Shown: positions 34,858 through 46,962, counted from the first letter of the stretch. The stretch is 64,000 nucleotides of DNA from Siphonodentalium dalli (GCA_032622095.1 CP136067.1:178470556-178534555); one strand, 5' to 3'. Numbers and translations are program-made. The notes: generated by a model not told the origin, from the sequence alone.

Positions 34858-35265
34858 TGCACACACCACTGCGAATCTTTCGTCACAAGTGGAGGTATAA
34901 ACCAAGGATACGCCTCAATTTGGCATCTAAAAATAGTAAAATCAAACAGTGCTTGATATTATTTTTGACCTACGATTTTGATGTGAGCATGCGCAGTCCA
35001 ATTATCAGTTATTTCCTACGACGGAAAAGTTTCCACAAGTTTACGATTGAATCGTGGTCATCTGAACGTTCACTAAGTGAATGTTCTGATGATCACGATT
35101 CAATCGTAAGTGGACAGATTTTGTTGTGGGTAGTAACCGATACAGTGATAGTTTTACTGCGCATGGTTGCGCATTGTCGCGAATGATAAAATGTAGTATC
35201 AAGCATTTTAGATGCGAAATTGTGGCGTATCCTTGGTTACCTCCACTTGTGACTGCATCAGAACT
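34858..35265. mobile_element. Foldback element centred near 35074
   Basis: The central 70 bp (TTACGATTGAATCGTGGTCATC against GATGATCACGATTCAATCGTAA) is nearly perfectly palindromic. The outer parts also pair (TCACAAGTGGAGGTA-AACCAAGGATACGCC with GGCGTATCCTTGGTTACCTCCACTTGTGA). It is a snap-back MITE-like element with no coding content. Confidence 0.75.
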
Positions 35266-35349
35266 GTGTGTGTATTTAAAAATTGTACAAAGTAAATAAA
35301 AAAACATAGGGTAGTTAATCACATGGTTAACCGCCGACAATATACTCAT

Positions 35350-35690
35350 ATGCAGAGGCGGACTGGCCGATCGGGAGACCGGGAAATTTCCCGATGGGCC
35401 GGAGGCCGGAAAAATTCTGATTCCACGTGATTTTCTATCAAGCGAGAATCCGAGGGTTTTTTTACGGTTTGAGGGGGGGGTATATGTGGTTGGGCCGCCC
35501 AACCACAACTTGGGCCGCAAATGAAACCGACGTGGGCCGCCACATGTGTTGTTTAACCAGCCGTGTATCCAATAAGATGGTACTCTTCTCACATAAATTC
35601 ATGAGGGCAGAGGCGGACTGCATGGCCGATCGGGAGACCGGGAAAATTCCGGACGTGGGCCGCCACATGTGTTGTTTAACCAGCCGAATT
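35350..35690 (+). repeat. GGCGGACTG/GGGAGACCGGGAAA repeat, two copies
   Basis: AGAGGCGGACTG, GCCGATCGGGAGACCGGGAAA and GTGGGCCGCCACATGTGTTG occur at 35353-35560 and again at 35608-35690. An internal GGGAAATTTCCC is self-complementary. I infer a duplicated dispersed element of unknown class. Confidence 0.7.
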
Positions 35691-35839
35691 GGCTAATCGT
35701 AATTTTGACATTAAATGAACTTGTCGGCATCATATAACACCACGTAAAGACCCCATTAATCTCGAGATTTTAAAGGTAACTCCCAGCTGTAAATCCCAAA
35801 AAAATTCTTACGCACCCCTCCCCAAATTTACAAGAAAAT

Positions 35840-36265
35840 AGGAACGCTTCAGTTGATGCCAGTCTAGTTTATTGGATTCGAGATTTTCTTGTATAGTTTT
35901 CAAAATGTTCTCACCCCGGGCCGAACAACCATGAACAGCCCGGTGTGTCCTGGTCTCTTGTCCGTAGCCGTGTGCATGTGTCTGGAGTTAGACCGCTAGA
36001 TGTTAGATTTTATGCAATTTTTCAGGTAAAAATATCTGAATGGTCTCATACCGGGAATATATAGAACCATGGTTTATGGATATATATGATATTAGACCAG
36101 AGGTGCAAATGGAATTATGCAAAAACATGTATTTGGTCTGCATCTGATTCAAGGTGGGGGGGGGGGTGCAAATGGAATTATGCAAAAATATGTATTTGGT
36201 CTGATTCTGATTCAAGGGGGGGGGGGTGCAGTTGGAATTTTCCAAGGTGGACTGTGGACCCCCCC
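35840..36265 (+). repeat. Dispersed repeats D1-like and R1, copy 3
   Basis: The stretch follows 26370-26730 in order: GCTTCAGTTGA, a CCGGGC hairpin (35914-35947), TCTTGTCCGTAGCCGTGTGCA, TTTTTCAGGTAAAA, CATACCGGGAATATA and ACCATGGTTTATGG. A GTGCAAATGGAATTATGCAAAAA block is then duplicated (36105 and 36166). Confidence 0.8.
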
Positions 36266-36640
36266 CCCCCCAAAACAGATGGGCCGGTATTAATCGTGTC
36301 AACAAACTATCCATGATTTTGTCAGGCCATGGTCATCTGAATTGCCGAGGACGCTCACATTGTTGGTTGAATGAACTTTACACTTTGTTTATAAATATGT
36401 TTGCAAATTATAAAAATACATGTATCCATATCACATACATGTATATGCAGCATATTTTTCTTCTTATTACAGAAATGCCAGATTCATTAGCCACGGTCAT
36501 TGTTATGGAACTACAGTACCGTGTAGTTATGATACACCAACAGATATCACACCAAAAGTTGAAAATTAATACAACCACACAGATATCGTTAAATTAACTT
36601 ATATATGCATGTATAAGACGAATCACTATCTTGTATTTCC
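36266..36640. other. Intronic DNA without recognised exon
   Basis: An acceptor-like TTCTTATTACAG ends near 36472, but in the phase needed by the gene model it meets a TAG within six codons. I therefore do not call an exon. Confidence 0.4.
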
Positions 36641-36879
36641 ATGCCTGTTTGTGTAATGCCAATCAATGCGGCCTGACAACAGGCGATGGGTGGAGTTTAA
36701 AAATTGACACCATAAACAATGTCGGCAACTTCAAAGTTCATGGTGTGCTACATTTAACCCCCTACTTGTATATACTATTTACAAATTTTCTATCAAGCAT
36801 TCCCATTGCTTATAGAAAGTATAGTTGGAAAAATAGACGAAAATGGCCATATGATCAGGGGGTCGGAAAATATGTTCAG

Positions 36880-37400
36880 GCATGTATGCTGATTTTTTTC
36901 GTTCGACCCTTGTTGGGACCCACCCACCCTCGCGTCCAAACATCCACCCCCACCATTTTAACAATAAAACAGATTTGCGGGGGGGGGATGTGTGGGAGAT
37001 TCACTGTAAACAGCTGTATATGAATTTCTGTGAATACTATTTGTCATGGATGTTAACATTGACATGTAAAACGACTCATTTTGGGGTCATTTAGCAAAAA
37101 AACATGGCTGCCGGTCACCAGCCGGTGGCCATCTTGGAATTCAAAATTCAATCCATTAGCATGAGCTACAAGCTATACTGTTTGTCTGATCATCATGAAA
37201 TTTGTCATTTCTGTTTTATAAATACCGGTATTTCTCTTATTGTAATGAGTTTTATGCCAAACTCATTGCAAAAACAGTCAAACGACTTGCAGGAAAAAAA
37301 CATTTTAGTTGCGGAAAAAAATGTTTGTTGGTCCCATCAAGTTCAACCACCCATCCACCCCGGCATACGTGCCCGGAAATCCCCCCCTGATATGATGGCC
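36880..37400 (+). repeat. Dispersed repeat R4, tandem copy a
   Basis: The order is CACCCACC, ACAGATTTGCGGGGGGG, AACAGCTGTATATGAATTTCTGTG, TGGATGTTAACAT, the CATGGCTGCCGG and CCATCTTGGAAT module, and CCACCCCGGCATACGTGCC. This matches 37740-38215 and, reversed, 18459-18856. Confidence 0.8.
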
Positions 37401-37649
37401 AATATTTTTAAAGAAGTCAATCCGCAGTATAAGTGGTATATACTGGTATGTGTGATATTTGACATGCAGAAGTACTAGTTTGTGCTGCTATCTTCTAGTA
37501 TACATAATTATGCTTGTATATTATACAGTATAATATGTTCAATTCCCCAATGATTATGTATAATTGTGTTTACTAGTATATGCATGGAAATAGAGTATTT
37601 GTGAACTCACCTATTCCAGTGAAGATGATAAAATCAAATGTTGTATTGA

Positions 37650-38260
37650 CATTTGGGGTGCCACATTGCCCCCCCCCCCCCCCCCCGGAAACAAATTTCA
37701 GGCATGTATGGCATTTTTTCCCTTTCGATCATTTTTTATACCCACCCACCCCCACCGCCAATTTTTTTTCCGTTTTCGGCAGTTTTTTCCGACCATTTTT
37801 TTTACACCCACCCCCCTTTTAACACTAAAACAGAGATTTGCGGGGGGAAATTCACTGTATACAGCTGTATATGAATTTCTGTGCATACTATTTATCATGG
37901 ATGTTAACATGGACATGTAAATAGGAATGAGTCATTTTTAGGTCATTCGGCCAAAAAAACATGGCTGCCAGTGGCCATCTTGGATTTCAAAATTTGCAAC
38001 AAAATACAACACGATAACTGCCTGCAGTCAGTTTACCAGTTAGAATTACATTATTTCTCTCATTCAAAGTGGTTTTGAAGCCCAACTCATTGCCAAAACA
38101 CTAAAAAAACAAGCAGGAAATTTTTGTTTTAGTTGCGGAAAAAATTGCTTGTTGGTGGCTTTGACCACCCACCCACCCCGGCATACGTGCCGGAAATTTT
38201 TTTTCACCCCCCCCCCCTGCCCCCCCCCAAGCTGTTTAAATTGCCTTAAAACATTTACAA
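37650..38260 (+). repeat. Dispersed repeat R4, tandem copy b
   Basis: A second copy of the preceding unit. At 37815-37822 it carries TTTTAACACTAAAACAG, the empty counterpart of the MITE M2 insertion site at 18857. Confidence 0.82.
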
Positions 38261-38458
38261 ATATATGATATTTACAAGACCAATATGATATCATACCGGT
38301 ACCTATATACATGTATCTGGAATGTTTTTGGGAGTATTTGGTGCAGGTACCGGTGTAACACGTCACCTCCTCCTGTCTGGATATCTTCCTCCATGTGGGA
38401 GTGTATTTGCGAATGTCCTCAGATATCTCACTCGCACACCCTGGGCATTTTCCCCCCA

Positions 38459-38650
38459 TGTATGACTAAAAGAAAATTCACTCATTTAATATCGTTTGAC
38501 CCTGAAATGGCCAGAAAGAAATGTTTTATGAGATTTAAGTTTGTTTTTTTATATTTAATTTTTGTTTGTTCAAGTAACATATATCAAATGAGTGAATTTT
38601 TATTTTAGTCATTCATGGGGGGGGTATCCAGAGTGGGGGATATATCCAGG
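38459..38650 (+). repeat. Dispersed repeat R3 copy
   Basis: ATGACTxAAAxxAAATTCACTCATTTxATAxCGTTTGAC and GAAATGGCCAGAAAG blocks match 13320-13420. Confidence 0.6.
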
Positions 38651-40417
38651 GGGAGATATCTGTTACACCGGTATATGATACCGGTATTTGTAGCTGTTTC
38701 TGACCATCATGCAGCATTTGAATGGATATAATTTACTGTTATAACTCGGCCCCCCGGGTGATCAATTTGGATGATGTATCTTAATAATATGTATATGATC
38801 AGTCATTCCTCTTTTCTGATGTCATTACAAGCATTAAAATCTTTTTTTTTCAGACAGGAGGAGCTGCTTGACTGGATTGAGACATCAAAATTTCATTCAA
38901 GGCCTGATATGATTATCTGATAACCAATCATAGAATCATGTTTCCTGTCAGAGTGCTTCTTGCAGACACTGCATGGTGACCCTTAATACCAATATTATCA
39001 ATTCTGTCCAAGACTGGATGAGGAAGGATTTCAAATGTTATTCGGTGTACATGTACTGTATACATGTACTGTATACATGTACTGTAGATGTTATCGGTAT
39101 TCGTCCATGCATGACATGTGTGTTGTTGCTGTGTGACAGTGAGTCCCGAGTCTCCTGGCTATACACATGTACCATATGTATACCTACGGACGGTATGCAC
39201 TGAATCCAGTACCATGCTTACCTGGTAACTAGTGCACACTGCAGCGAAGGGGAGGCTTTAATTTATAACCACATGACGATCAATGTGTTCATCAAAGGCA
39301 AAAATGACACATATATGTATGCATTCCTTCCTTGATGGAGACCGATCAGTGACCTCTACATTTTATCAGACTTATGTAGTGAAAATCTTGGCAAGTGAAG
39401 TTAGTGAATTCAATTCTACAACAGACATGTACTTGTATGCTTCATCGAGTCTCAGAAAATGTGCACTATGGCATCCAGCGTATGCATAAACTTTTTTATA
39501 TTTCATACTACATTGACCAGAATTTGGAGGTGTACCAGTTTCAAATCTCCACACAAAGCACAACAGTACCCATGGAACAGTCTCAAGCCTTGTTTCTGAG
39601 CTTATCTGAAGGATATGAACTTTTAAGTGACATATTATTGCAGTATGTCAATATAATCAAGATTCATGTACACATATAGGCCTTAAAATCCATAACAGAA
39701 TCAAAATATTCTAATGTTCCTTTATCTTTGTCAACCTGCTGCATCACCAAGTAATCTGTACAAGGAGCTTAAAGTGGCTTATACATGTACCATACATGCA
39801 CATTTAAAGATAGATAATCCGAGTTCACGCTCCTCAATTACTATTTCTTTGGCTTCGGGGGTAAAAATAATTGATTCGAGTCGAGGAACACGCCCTTTAA
39901 AGTTCTGAGTTACAAAATATAAATTTTTGAAATCTGTTATTTTTCACCACCTTGAATATTTCCCGGCCTAGCAAATATTCAACGAGCCGACTGAGTCGAC
40001 TGACCTAATCTTGATACCAAGTTGCGATGAACAAAATGTTGATATATAACATGTTTTGGAAAATGTTACACTAGAGTTGACAGTAGTTAGCATTATGTTT
40101 TGGTATTTAATCGATTAAGAAATGTTGTTCTTGGAATCTGATGGTATGGAGACCATCAATTCAGATTGTTTACCTTTAATTGTCCATGTTGACTTTAAAG
40201 CATAACATATGTTATCTTTATTTTTTGTATCCCTGCATAAAATGGGGTGATAAATTTATATTATACTCACATCTGGTCTTGCGATATTCTGTGAGTTAAT
40301 TAATTTATATGAAAGAATGTCATTGCATGCTAGCAATTCTGATAAACATCACTGTTACAGTGACATTACCATCCAATGTTGAATAAGTCCAATAAGATGC
40401 CAAAGTTTAATAAAAAC
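38651..40417. other. Intronic DNA without recognised genes
   Basis: A short CATGTACTGTATA tandem repeat occurs at 39048-39085. An acceptor-like CTTTTTTTTTCAG near 38853 leads to a stop within six codons in phase 0. No exon or element is supported. Confidence 0.45.
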
Positions 40418-40465
40418 TTAACCCTTCCATGACTGGAGATTCTTGAAATGTTGCTAAAACCCTGC

Positions 40466-40533
40466 GCCAATGCATTCTCTTATATTTGCGAGTCTCCAAA
40501 ATGGAGCCTCACATATATAAGAGAATACATGGC
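40466..40533. repeat. Hairpin repeat H, copy 5
   Basis: GCCAATGCATTCTCTTATATTTGCGAG faces CACATATATAAGAGAATACATGGCC, inside the complete MITE. Confidence 0.8.
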
Positions 40534-40557
40534 CAAACAATATTTACCTTGACCTTG

Positions 40558-40630
40558 TAATCCAGTGCATTCTCTTATACATATGATGCTTCCTATGTGA
40601 GACTTGCATATATACAAGAATTCACTGGTA
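40558..40630. repeat. Hairpin repeat H, copy 6
   Basis: TCCAGTGCATTCTCTTATACATATG faces GCATATATACAAGAATTCACTGG. More diverged than the others. Confidence 0.75.
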
Positions 40631-40679
40631 CATGATCTTTAATGCTGTACCAGCGCAGCTCCCATCATGGAAGGGTTAA

Positions 40680-42503
40680 ACATTGCATGGCCAAAGCATT
40701 GAAAAATATTCTGAAAATAATATTTTAATAGACTAAAATATGTTTAACCTTCTACGCGATTACTAGTAGCAATGTTTGTTGACAAATCACTGTAACAGTT
40801 TTGTTTACATAGCAATGGTTCCAACAGGAGAAATTTCGTTATTGGAAAACTTTCAATAATTAATATAGGAATCAGGAATTCATGTTTTTCTGAGTGGTGA
40901 TGTTTTTACGAACTGTTGTATGTTATATGTTTGGCATATTTACTCACTATGAGTGCCTTGGGTCCCTTTAAAATGATTTGAAACACTCAATGAAATATCT
41001 GCACACCAGTAGATTATTTTGTAGGGATTTTAGTGTGATGAGAGTCAGAATCATGATTCTTCGTTTGAGTCTGGTTAAAAGCAGCTGATTTGATGTAGAA
41101 ATGCTATAGTTTGATTCTTGCAAAATTTTAAGGCCTGTATACATTCGCTTTTATCCATCAAAGGTGCTCCAGACACTTCATACCGCTATAATCATAGTAT
41201 GTACATGTACCTTGTTTTACAAACTTTTATGTAATTTTGCATGACCGCACTTCAAAGAACTCTAAAGCCGCTCATGCACTTAATGCATCAATTTAAAATT
41301 CTGCAACTTAATGCATCAATTTAGAATTCTGCACTTTTATTCGCATTTTTATTACAAAAAGTCTGGAAATACTAGTGAGTACTAGTGCTATACTATTAAA
41401 CATGTAGACTATATACTGTGAAAAGACTTGATAAAGTCTTAATAAATTTAACAGTTGTTTCCAGTAGAAGATAGACAAAAGCTCTTTAAGTTCCATATTT
41501 GCAGTGTTTTACACTGAGCATTAAGAGCATCTCCTTTTATTCTCAGCAGAATATATGCAAACAACATGGTATAAATTATAATGAAAATGAATTTATGACT
41601 CCAGCCAATAATTCATTATCATTATAAATACCATGTTTGCATTGTTCATAGAGCACACAGGTGTTGCACTTATCCATGGGCCAAATTCATTCATTTGTTG
41701 CATATATTCTGTCGAGTATACAAGGAGATGGTCTCATAAATGGCCGGATTTAGTGTACCCTTTAATGCTTGTAATACATGCATGTACTAGTACCTGTTTA
41801 GACCAAGTTTTCCCTGTCCACAACTTGTGGTATCGGTTGGGTTGATGCTGTTTTGGACCGAGTCCCATCCCGATACTCTTCTATAATGGACTTTACGCCC
41901 AGAATTGTGGGTTGAAGTTATCTTGATTGTAGCACTACCAGTATTTCGTCAGATTAGGTCAAAGTGACGCTTTTTTATAAGAACATAGAGGGCAGCCTTT
42001 CCCAAGCGTGATGATTTCAAACCTGCATATACTTAAAGTAATTGACCATCTCTAACGTGGTGTTACCCAGGTAATGCTGTGGTATTACACTGCAGTAATT
42101 TCCAACACCATGGTAAGGTTGTCACTTGAACACAATACAGCACCACGATGGATGCGGTATGCAATTAAAATGCAGTGATTCTCCTTATATCTTTGGAACT
42201 TAAAGGAATGGATGGCCTTCGTTATAGGTTATAATTTATAAATAACATTTACAAAAAGTTTCCCAAGAATATACTAATAGTATAGGATAATGTTCATATG
42301 AATGCGTTATTATCCACAAAACACACTTTGTGTGAGTCAATCGTTTGTTTATATACAGCAGTAAATAGTGAGCGATAAGCAAAACACTCAACACCGTTGC
42401 GATTGTTTAATTGAGCGATTCATGGTGACCCATTCAACACTTCAAAATCTTGAGAGGTTATAGAAGAGTAGCCGGACAGGACTCGATCCAAAACAGTTTC
42501 AAC
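40680..42503. other. Intronic AT-rich DNA
   Basis: A partial D2-like block (GTTGACAAATCACTGTAACAGTTTTG) lies at 40778-40812. Nothing else is recognisable. Confidence 0.45.
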
Positions 42504-42505
42504 TG

Positions 42506-42718
42506 CAGTAATGCTTTAAGTAATCAACTCCTTAACCACAGCAGAATTATCGGTAACTTTTCAGGATTTAGTCGGAAATATGGCTTGTTGCCATTCATCG
42601 GAAAGCTCTCAGAGAGCTTTCCGATGAATGGCAACAAGCCATATTTCCGACTAAATCCTGAAAAGTTACCCATAATTCTACTGTGTTTAAGGAGTCGATT
42701 ATACTCGGAGCATTACTG
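42506..42718. mobile_element. Snap-back MITE, mariner-like ends, copy 2
   Basis: The 213-bp element is a nearly perfect palindrome from CAGTAATGC to GCATTACTG. At its centre GGAAAGCTCTC faces GAGAGCTTTCC across one base. TA flanks the right end and TG the left, presumably a mutated TA. It is less decayed than 12524-12720. Confidence 0.85.
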
Positions 42719-43388
42719 TATTCGATATCTCAAGCTGTTGCATACCGAAAAGACTTGGGCTAGTACCTGAACAGTAAACCTGCAATCTGCATGATTCATG
42801 AAACAGCTATTGAAACCATGCTGTATATACACAGAATTACACAATTTTGTTTATGGGTTTGTTGATATGACACGAGTGCTAGCGCACAATGACGGAATAA
42901 ACAGCACACCCTAGAGTTCTATCTTTCCTCAATGGCACAAGTGCCGTATCAACAAATCCATTAATACAAGTGTCTTTCTGTGTTTATTACACATCACCCG
43001 TCCTAGAATATGTGCATTTAAAAATACAGGGTTACGATGTTTATTAAGGCACATACAGTGCTTGTTTTGTCATGTGTGATGATTTTTTTTCCTATCGTTT
43101 GAACTGGATACCCAAATAACAGAAATTGTTATATATTTTTTTTGCAACCGACAGATTTGAGGTAACTCTTTCTATAAATATATTGAAAATCATGTGTCGG
43201 GATGTAATTATTAGCAATCAATATATTTTTTGTTGCGTATATAGGTTTATACAATTTTAAGAGGCAGAACAAGATACAGGTACTTTGTATAGTTTCATTT
43301 CGCGAATGTACACAGTATCTTGTTTGGCCACTTGCAATTTTAGAAACCCATAACTGTAACGAGAAATTGTTGATTGTATATTTAAAGT
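42719..43388. other. Intronic DNA without recognised genes
   Basis: The 43129-43458 ORF on the minus strand has no recognisable domain and overlaps the following MITE, so I do not treat it as a gene. Confidence 0.45.
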
Positions 43389-43392
43389 TTAA

Positions 43393-43885
43393 AGGTACGG
43401 GAGGCCTTGGCGGTGGGTATGCTGTGAAAATATTTCCACCGGCCAAAAACCGCCACAAACAGAAAGAATATTAAAATGTAGACAGACTTTGTCCGTATAC
43501 AAATAAGAAATATCGCATAAACAGTATGTTATTGTCATATGTTTGACCATTCTTATGTAAACAAAAGCATAAAAAGGTACTTTCCTGGTGTTTGTTTATA
43601 TTATGATGGTAAACATAAAGAGCGTTCATTGTTTCTGAATTTTGATATGGAACGAATAAAGAGCATTTATATCATTTGTGTGTGATTAGCCAGTAACACT
43701 GTGCTGCCTTCTGTAACACAATCAGGCTCCTGCTTAGGTAAAATATAGTAGGTCTGTATGATAGCATGCTGTTTACGCGATGGTCATGGTATATATGAAC
43801 AAAACTGTATGCGTTTTAATGTTTTTCTGTTTACGGTGATTGAAACAAATATGAATATTTTCGACAACTAAGGCCTCCCGTGCCT
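43393..43885. mobile_element. TTAA-target MITE M2, complete
   Basis: The 493-bp element is flanked by TTAA (43389-43392 and 43886-43889). Its ends, AGGTACGGGAGGCCTTGG and (reversed) AGGCACGGGAGGCCTTAG, are 18-bp inverted repeats with two mismatches. TTAA duplication with non-CCC ends fits Kolobok-type or some piggyBac-type elements; I cannot decide. The 18861-19193 segment is a second, interrupted copy. Confidence 0.85.
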
Positions 43886-43929
43886 TTAAGCCCCCTTATT
43901 GTCTCTATTATACATTTAACAATGATATT

Positions 43930-44526
43930 TACAAAGAAGTTTTTATATTCAGAATAAATGTCAATTGTATATTTTAAAACACAATTGAAATTATATATTA
44001 ATTTAAAATTAAATGTTTTTCTTAATTAAGAATTGTTTTCTAATATATCTTTCCTAATTGGGGAAAATATTCCTAGTTAAGAAAACTTGTTTTCCTTACT
44101 TAGATTTATTTTCCTGCTTGAGAAAATCTCATTCTAGAAAAAATATCTTGACGATATTTCTAACTATAGAAAATATAATTTCTTGTTCTAGATTAATTGT
44201 ATAGCTTTCTTAAATTTCTAGCTATTCTCCCAAGATAATCGCAGTATCTTAAACTTATCTTATTTCAAGAAAAATAAACTTATGTGAGAAAAACAATCTT
44301 TCCTACATTAAGAAAAAAAATCTATACTAAGATTTTTTTACTAGGATTTTCTTACTAAGATTACTGTGTTTTCTTAAAGAAATTTTCTCAGACAAGAAAT
44401 TTTCCCACCCTTTCATTTCTTGACCTAGAAAATATGTTTTTCTTATTTTTCTAGCTATTCTCCCAAGATAATATCTCATTTCAAGATTTTTTTTTTCCTG
44501 AATTGAGAAAATATTTTTGGCAGTGT
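43930..44526 (-). mobile_element. CACTGCC-ended AAGAAA-rich element, copy 2
   Basis: The right end reads AAAATATTTTTGGCAGTG followed by TA, the reverse complement of the 29941 terminus. The interior has repeated TTCTTAGA and CTCCCAAGATAAT blocks. The left limit is unclear. Confidence 0.55.
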
Positions 44527-44990
44527 ACTCATTAAGATCCGCACACAATTGGACGTTATTAAGAGTAACACTCGGACAAAAGGACAATCCATTTTCCAGA
44601 ACAGATTATCAGATTCACTTATTCGTTCACGAGATGCTGGAATACCCACAGCTGTCCACCTTGGTGAACCAGGACTGTCTGTTTCAGACATGCGGGTACA
44701 TGTACTCCAAGGTGGACTGGCCAATACTTCTCAGAGACGAATTACTGAACAAAGATTTATCCAAATGTTTGACAGTCTGAATTCCGGGATAAACAGGGAC
44801 GCTGGGTTCATGGCATCGTGGCGCACCACTTCTGAACATTAGTAATAACGATACATACACGTAGGCCTACACATGTGTGGAAACGCGCGTTCTTATTGTT
44901 CAAACTGTAAGACTAACTTTTTGGCGCGAAAAAAACAGCATATAACGTTATCATCAAGGAGATGTCACCAAGGGCTGTGTGACGTTGACG
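44527..44990 (+). pseudogene. Penelope-like element 3' fragment, copy 2
   Basis: The frame to the stop at 44842 reads SLIRSRDAGIPTAVHLGEP, SVSDMRVHVLQGG and SQRRITEQRFIQMFDSLNSGIN, the C-terminal end of the Penelope-like ORF. The 3' untranslated sequence (to GACGTTGACGTTC) matches 27880-28030 in inverted orientation. The upstream RT is missing. It faces away from copy 1. Confidence 0.8.
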
Positions 44991-45156
44991 TTCATATTTA
45001 TTATTATATATATATATAGTTTCTTCAATGTTACGACATTGTTCGGGAATGAAATGATTCAAATTAAGGTATATTTATGGCTTATAAAAAAGAAATAGTC
45101 GGGTCTGTAACATTACGTGGTCCTTAATACGTTCGGGAGTCCAATTATAAAGTAAC
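44991..45156. other. Flank left of the Helitron-like array
   Basis: A short TA microsatellite and unique sequence end in AAGTAA. The A at 45156, T on the minus strand, directly follows the CTAG end of the first unit. Confidence 0.5.
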
Positions 45157-45881
45157 TAGCAGATTAGCCCGCCACTGGCGGGATTGGTCCCATGGCTTTG
45201 GTCGATCCATTAATTTTTGTTTTTCAATGTAACCCCGTACAGGCACGCCGACAGCATGCTATCATTTGCGGGTACACATTTCAAGGTCATGTTGGGTGGC
45301 CACACATACCAAATTTCACGTCGCTGCCACCGCTGATATCCGAAATATCGCCCAATGTCATTTGCGGGTACCCGTGTCAAGGTCATGTTGGGTAGACAAA
45401 ATAACCCGACAAAAATATTTCCCGTCCCGAGTTGACCATACATAACAAATTTCACATCGATGTCACCGCTGACTACCGAGATATCGCCCAATGTTTGTGG
45501 GTACCCGTTTCAAGGTCAAGGTCACCTCGGGCGGACAAACTGACCCGACGAAAATCTAAGTACGAAATTTCGTCTCGATATCCCCAGTTTCCGAGACGGT
45601 CAAACTGTATGCCGTAGTTTCACTAAAGTAGATAAACGCTCTTTAATAGCGACACCTCATATATAAACGCTCATTAATTATAACGCGATTAACCCATCAA
45701 TCCCCATTACGGTGGCAGTTGAAGGGTGAATGAGTGTTCGGGTGTTCTCAGAAGCTGTGCGATGACACTTCCCGTGGCTTTTTACCCTAGATAGGAAGTT
45801 TGGGCTCAATCGGTCGAGCCGTTTTCGAGTCTATAAAGGACACACACACATATACACGGAAGTCTTAAAATATATAGTAGA
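45157..45881 (-). mobile_element. Helitron-like unit 1
   Basis: This unit retains the full hairpin CCCGCCACTGGCGGG and CTAG followed by T in unique flank. Several CGGGTACCCGTxTCAAGGTCA blocks are repeated inside. Confidence 0.7.
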
Positions 45882-46962
45882 CTAGCAGGTTAGCCCGCCA
45901 CTGGCGGCATTCGTCCCATGACTTTGTTCGAAAAAGCAATTGCAACAGGTTCCGAGACACATGTGCTGCATTTGCACCAAAGTTCGTCGAAATCAGCAAG
46001 TTTGACCCGATTTGACCTTGAACTGACAATTTTGTAGGTCAAAGTCAGGTCGTGGTCATGATTTAACCCCTCCAAAACACTCCCCGGACAAAAGTACAGA
46101 AATCCGCCAGTTTTACCCCATTTGACCTTGAATTGACCAGTTTGACCGGTCAATGTCGCGTCGGGTCACGATTTGACCCGTCCGTGACACTTTCTGGACA
46201 AAAGTACCCATAGGTAGCAAGTTTGGGCTCAATCGGTTGACCCGTCCCGAGTTGACCATTTTGCTTCCATATAATTTTCATGGGACGAATGCCTCGGAGC
46301 TGCGCTCCACGGGAGACATTTCGTTCTCGAGCGGGTGAATGATTTCGCATTCAAATCGATTTATGTCGATAAAACTGTTATTTTTCAAAATTTCAAGCTG
46401 AGACTTCGTGTGTCTGCGTGTAATACTTAGATGTTCTTAAAATGACACAGTCCAACACGTAATTATGTATTAGATAGAAGAAATTAAATTTGTTCGATGC
46501 TAAATTTTAACACAGGACTTCCCATTAAAATCGATTTATGTCGATAAAACTCTTATTTTTCAAAATTTTAAGCTGAGACTTGATGTGTCTGTGTGTAATA
46601 CTTACATATTCTTAAAATGACGTCCAGCACGTAATTATGTTTCTGATGAAAGAAATTTTTTCGATGCTAAATTTCGAGCTATAACGTTGCGTTGAATTGT
46701 AAACAAACGCTCTTTTATAGCGACGCGTCATATACAAACGCTCATTAAATTATCACGGGACTAACCCCCGCAGAGCCGTTTTTGTGATTGGGAGTGGAGA
46801 ATGAGTGCTCAGAGCTTCTCCAAAACGCCGCGACGACGATTCTCGTGCGTTTTTAGCGTTAGATGGGAAGTTTGAGCTCCTCAATCGAACCAGCCGTTTT
46901 CGATTATATACAGGACAAACCCACACACATATATATACTTAGTTCTCAACATATATAGGAGA
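45882..46962 (-). mobile_element. Helitron-like unit 2
   Basis: It contains duplicated TTTGACCTTGAAxTGAC blocks and two copies of an AATCGATTTATGTCGATAAAACT segment (46352 and 46531). The matching fragment at 5490-5690 derives from this subtype. Confidence 0.68.

Larger units (their letters stand above)
40422..40675. mobile_element. TTAA-target MITE (piggyBac-like), complete
   Basis: The 254-bp element lies between TTAA at 40418-40421 and TTAA at 40676-40679. Its ends, CCCTTCCATGACTGGAG and (reversed) CCCTTCCATGATGGGAG, form inverted repeats of about 17 bp. Inside are two hairpin H copies (40466-40533 and 40558-40630). TTAA target and CCC termini match piggyBac-type elements; no transposase is present. 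Confidence 0.85.

Noticed and set aside
36471-36596. Possible extra exon after TTCTTATTACAG
   Set aside because: In the phase required by exon 2 it meets TAG within six codons.
38853-38990. Possible extra exon after CTTTTTTTTTCAG
   Set aside because: In phase 0 it reads into TGA within six codons.
29941-44526. A single 14.6-kb Maverick-like or other giant DNA transposon
   Set aside because: No integrase, polymerase or capsid-like ORF is present. The interior is satellite and MITE sequence, and the ends do not start with AG or show 6-bp duplications.
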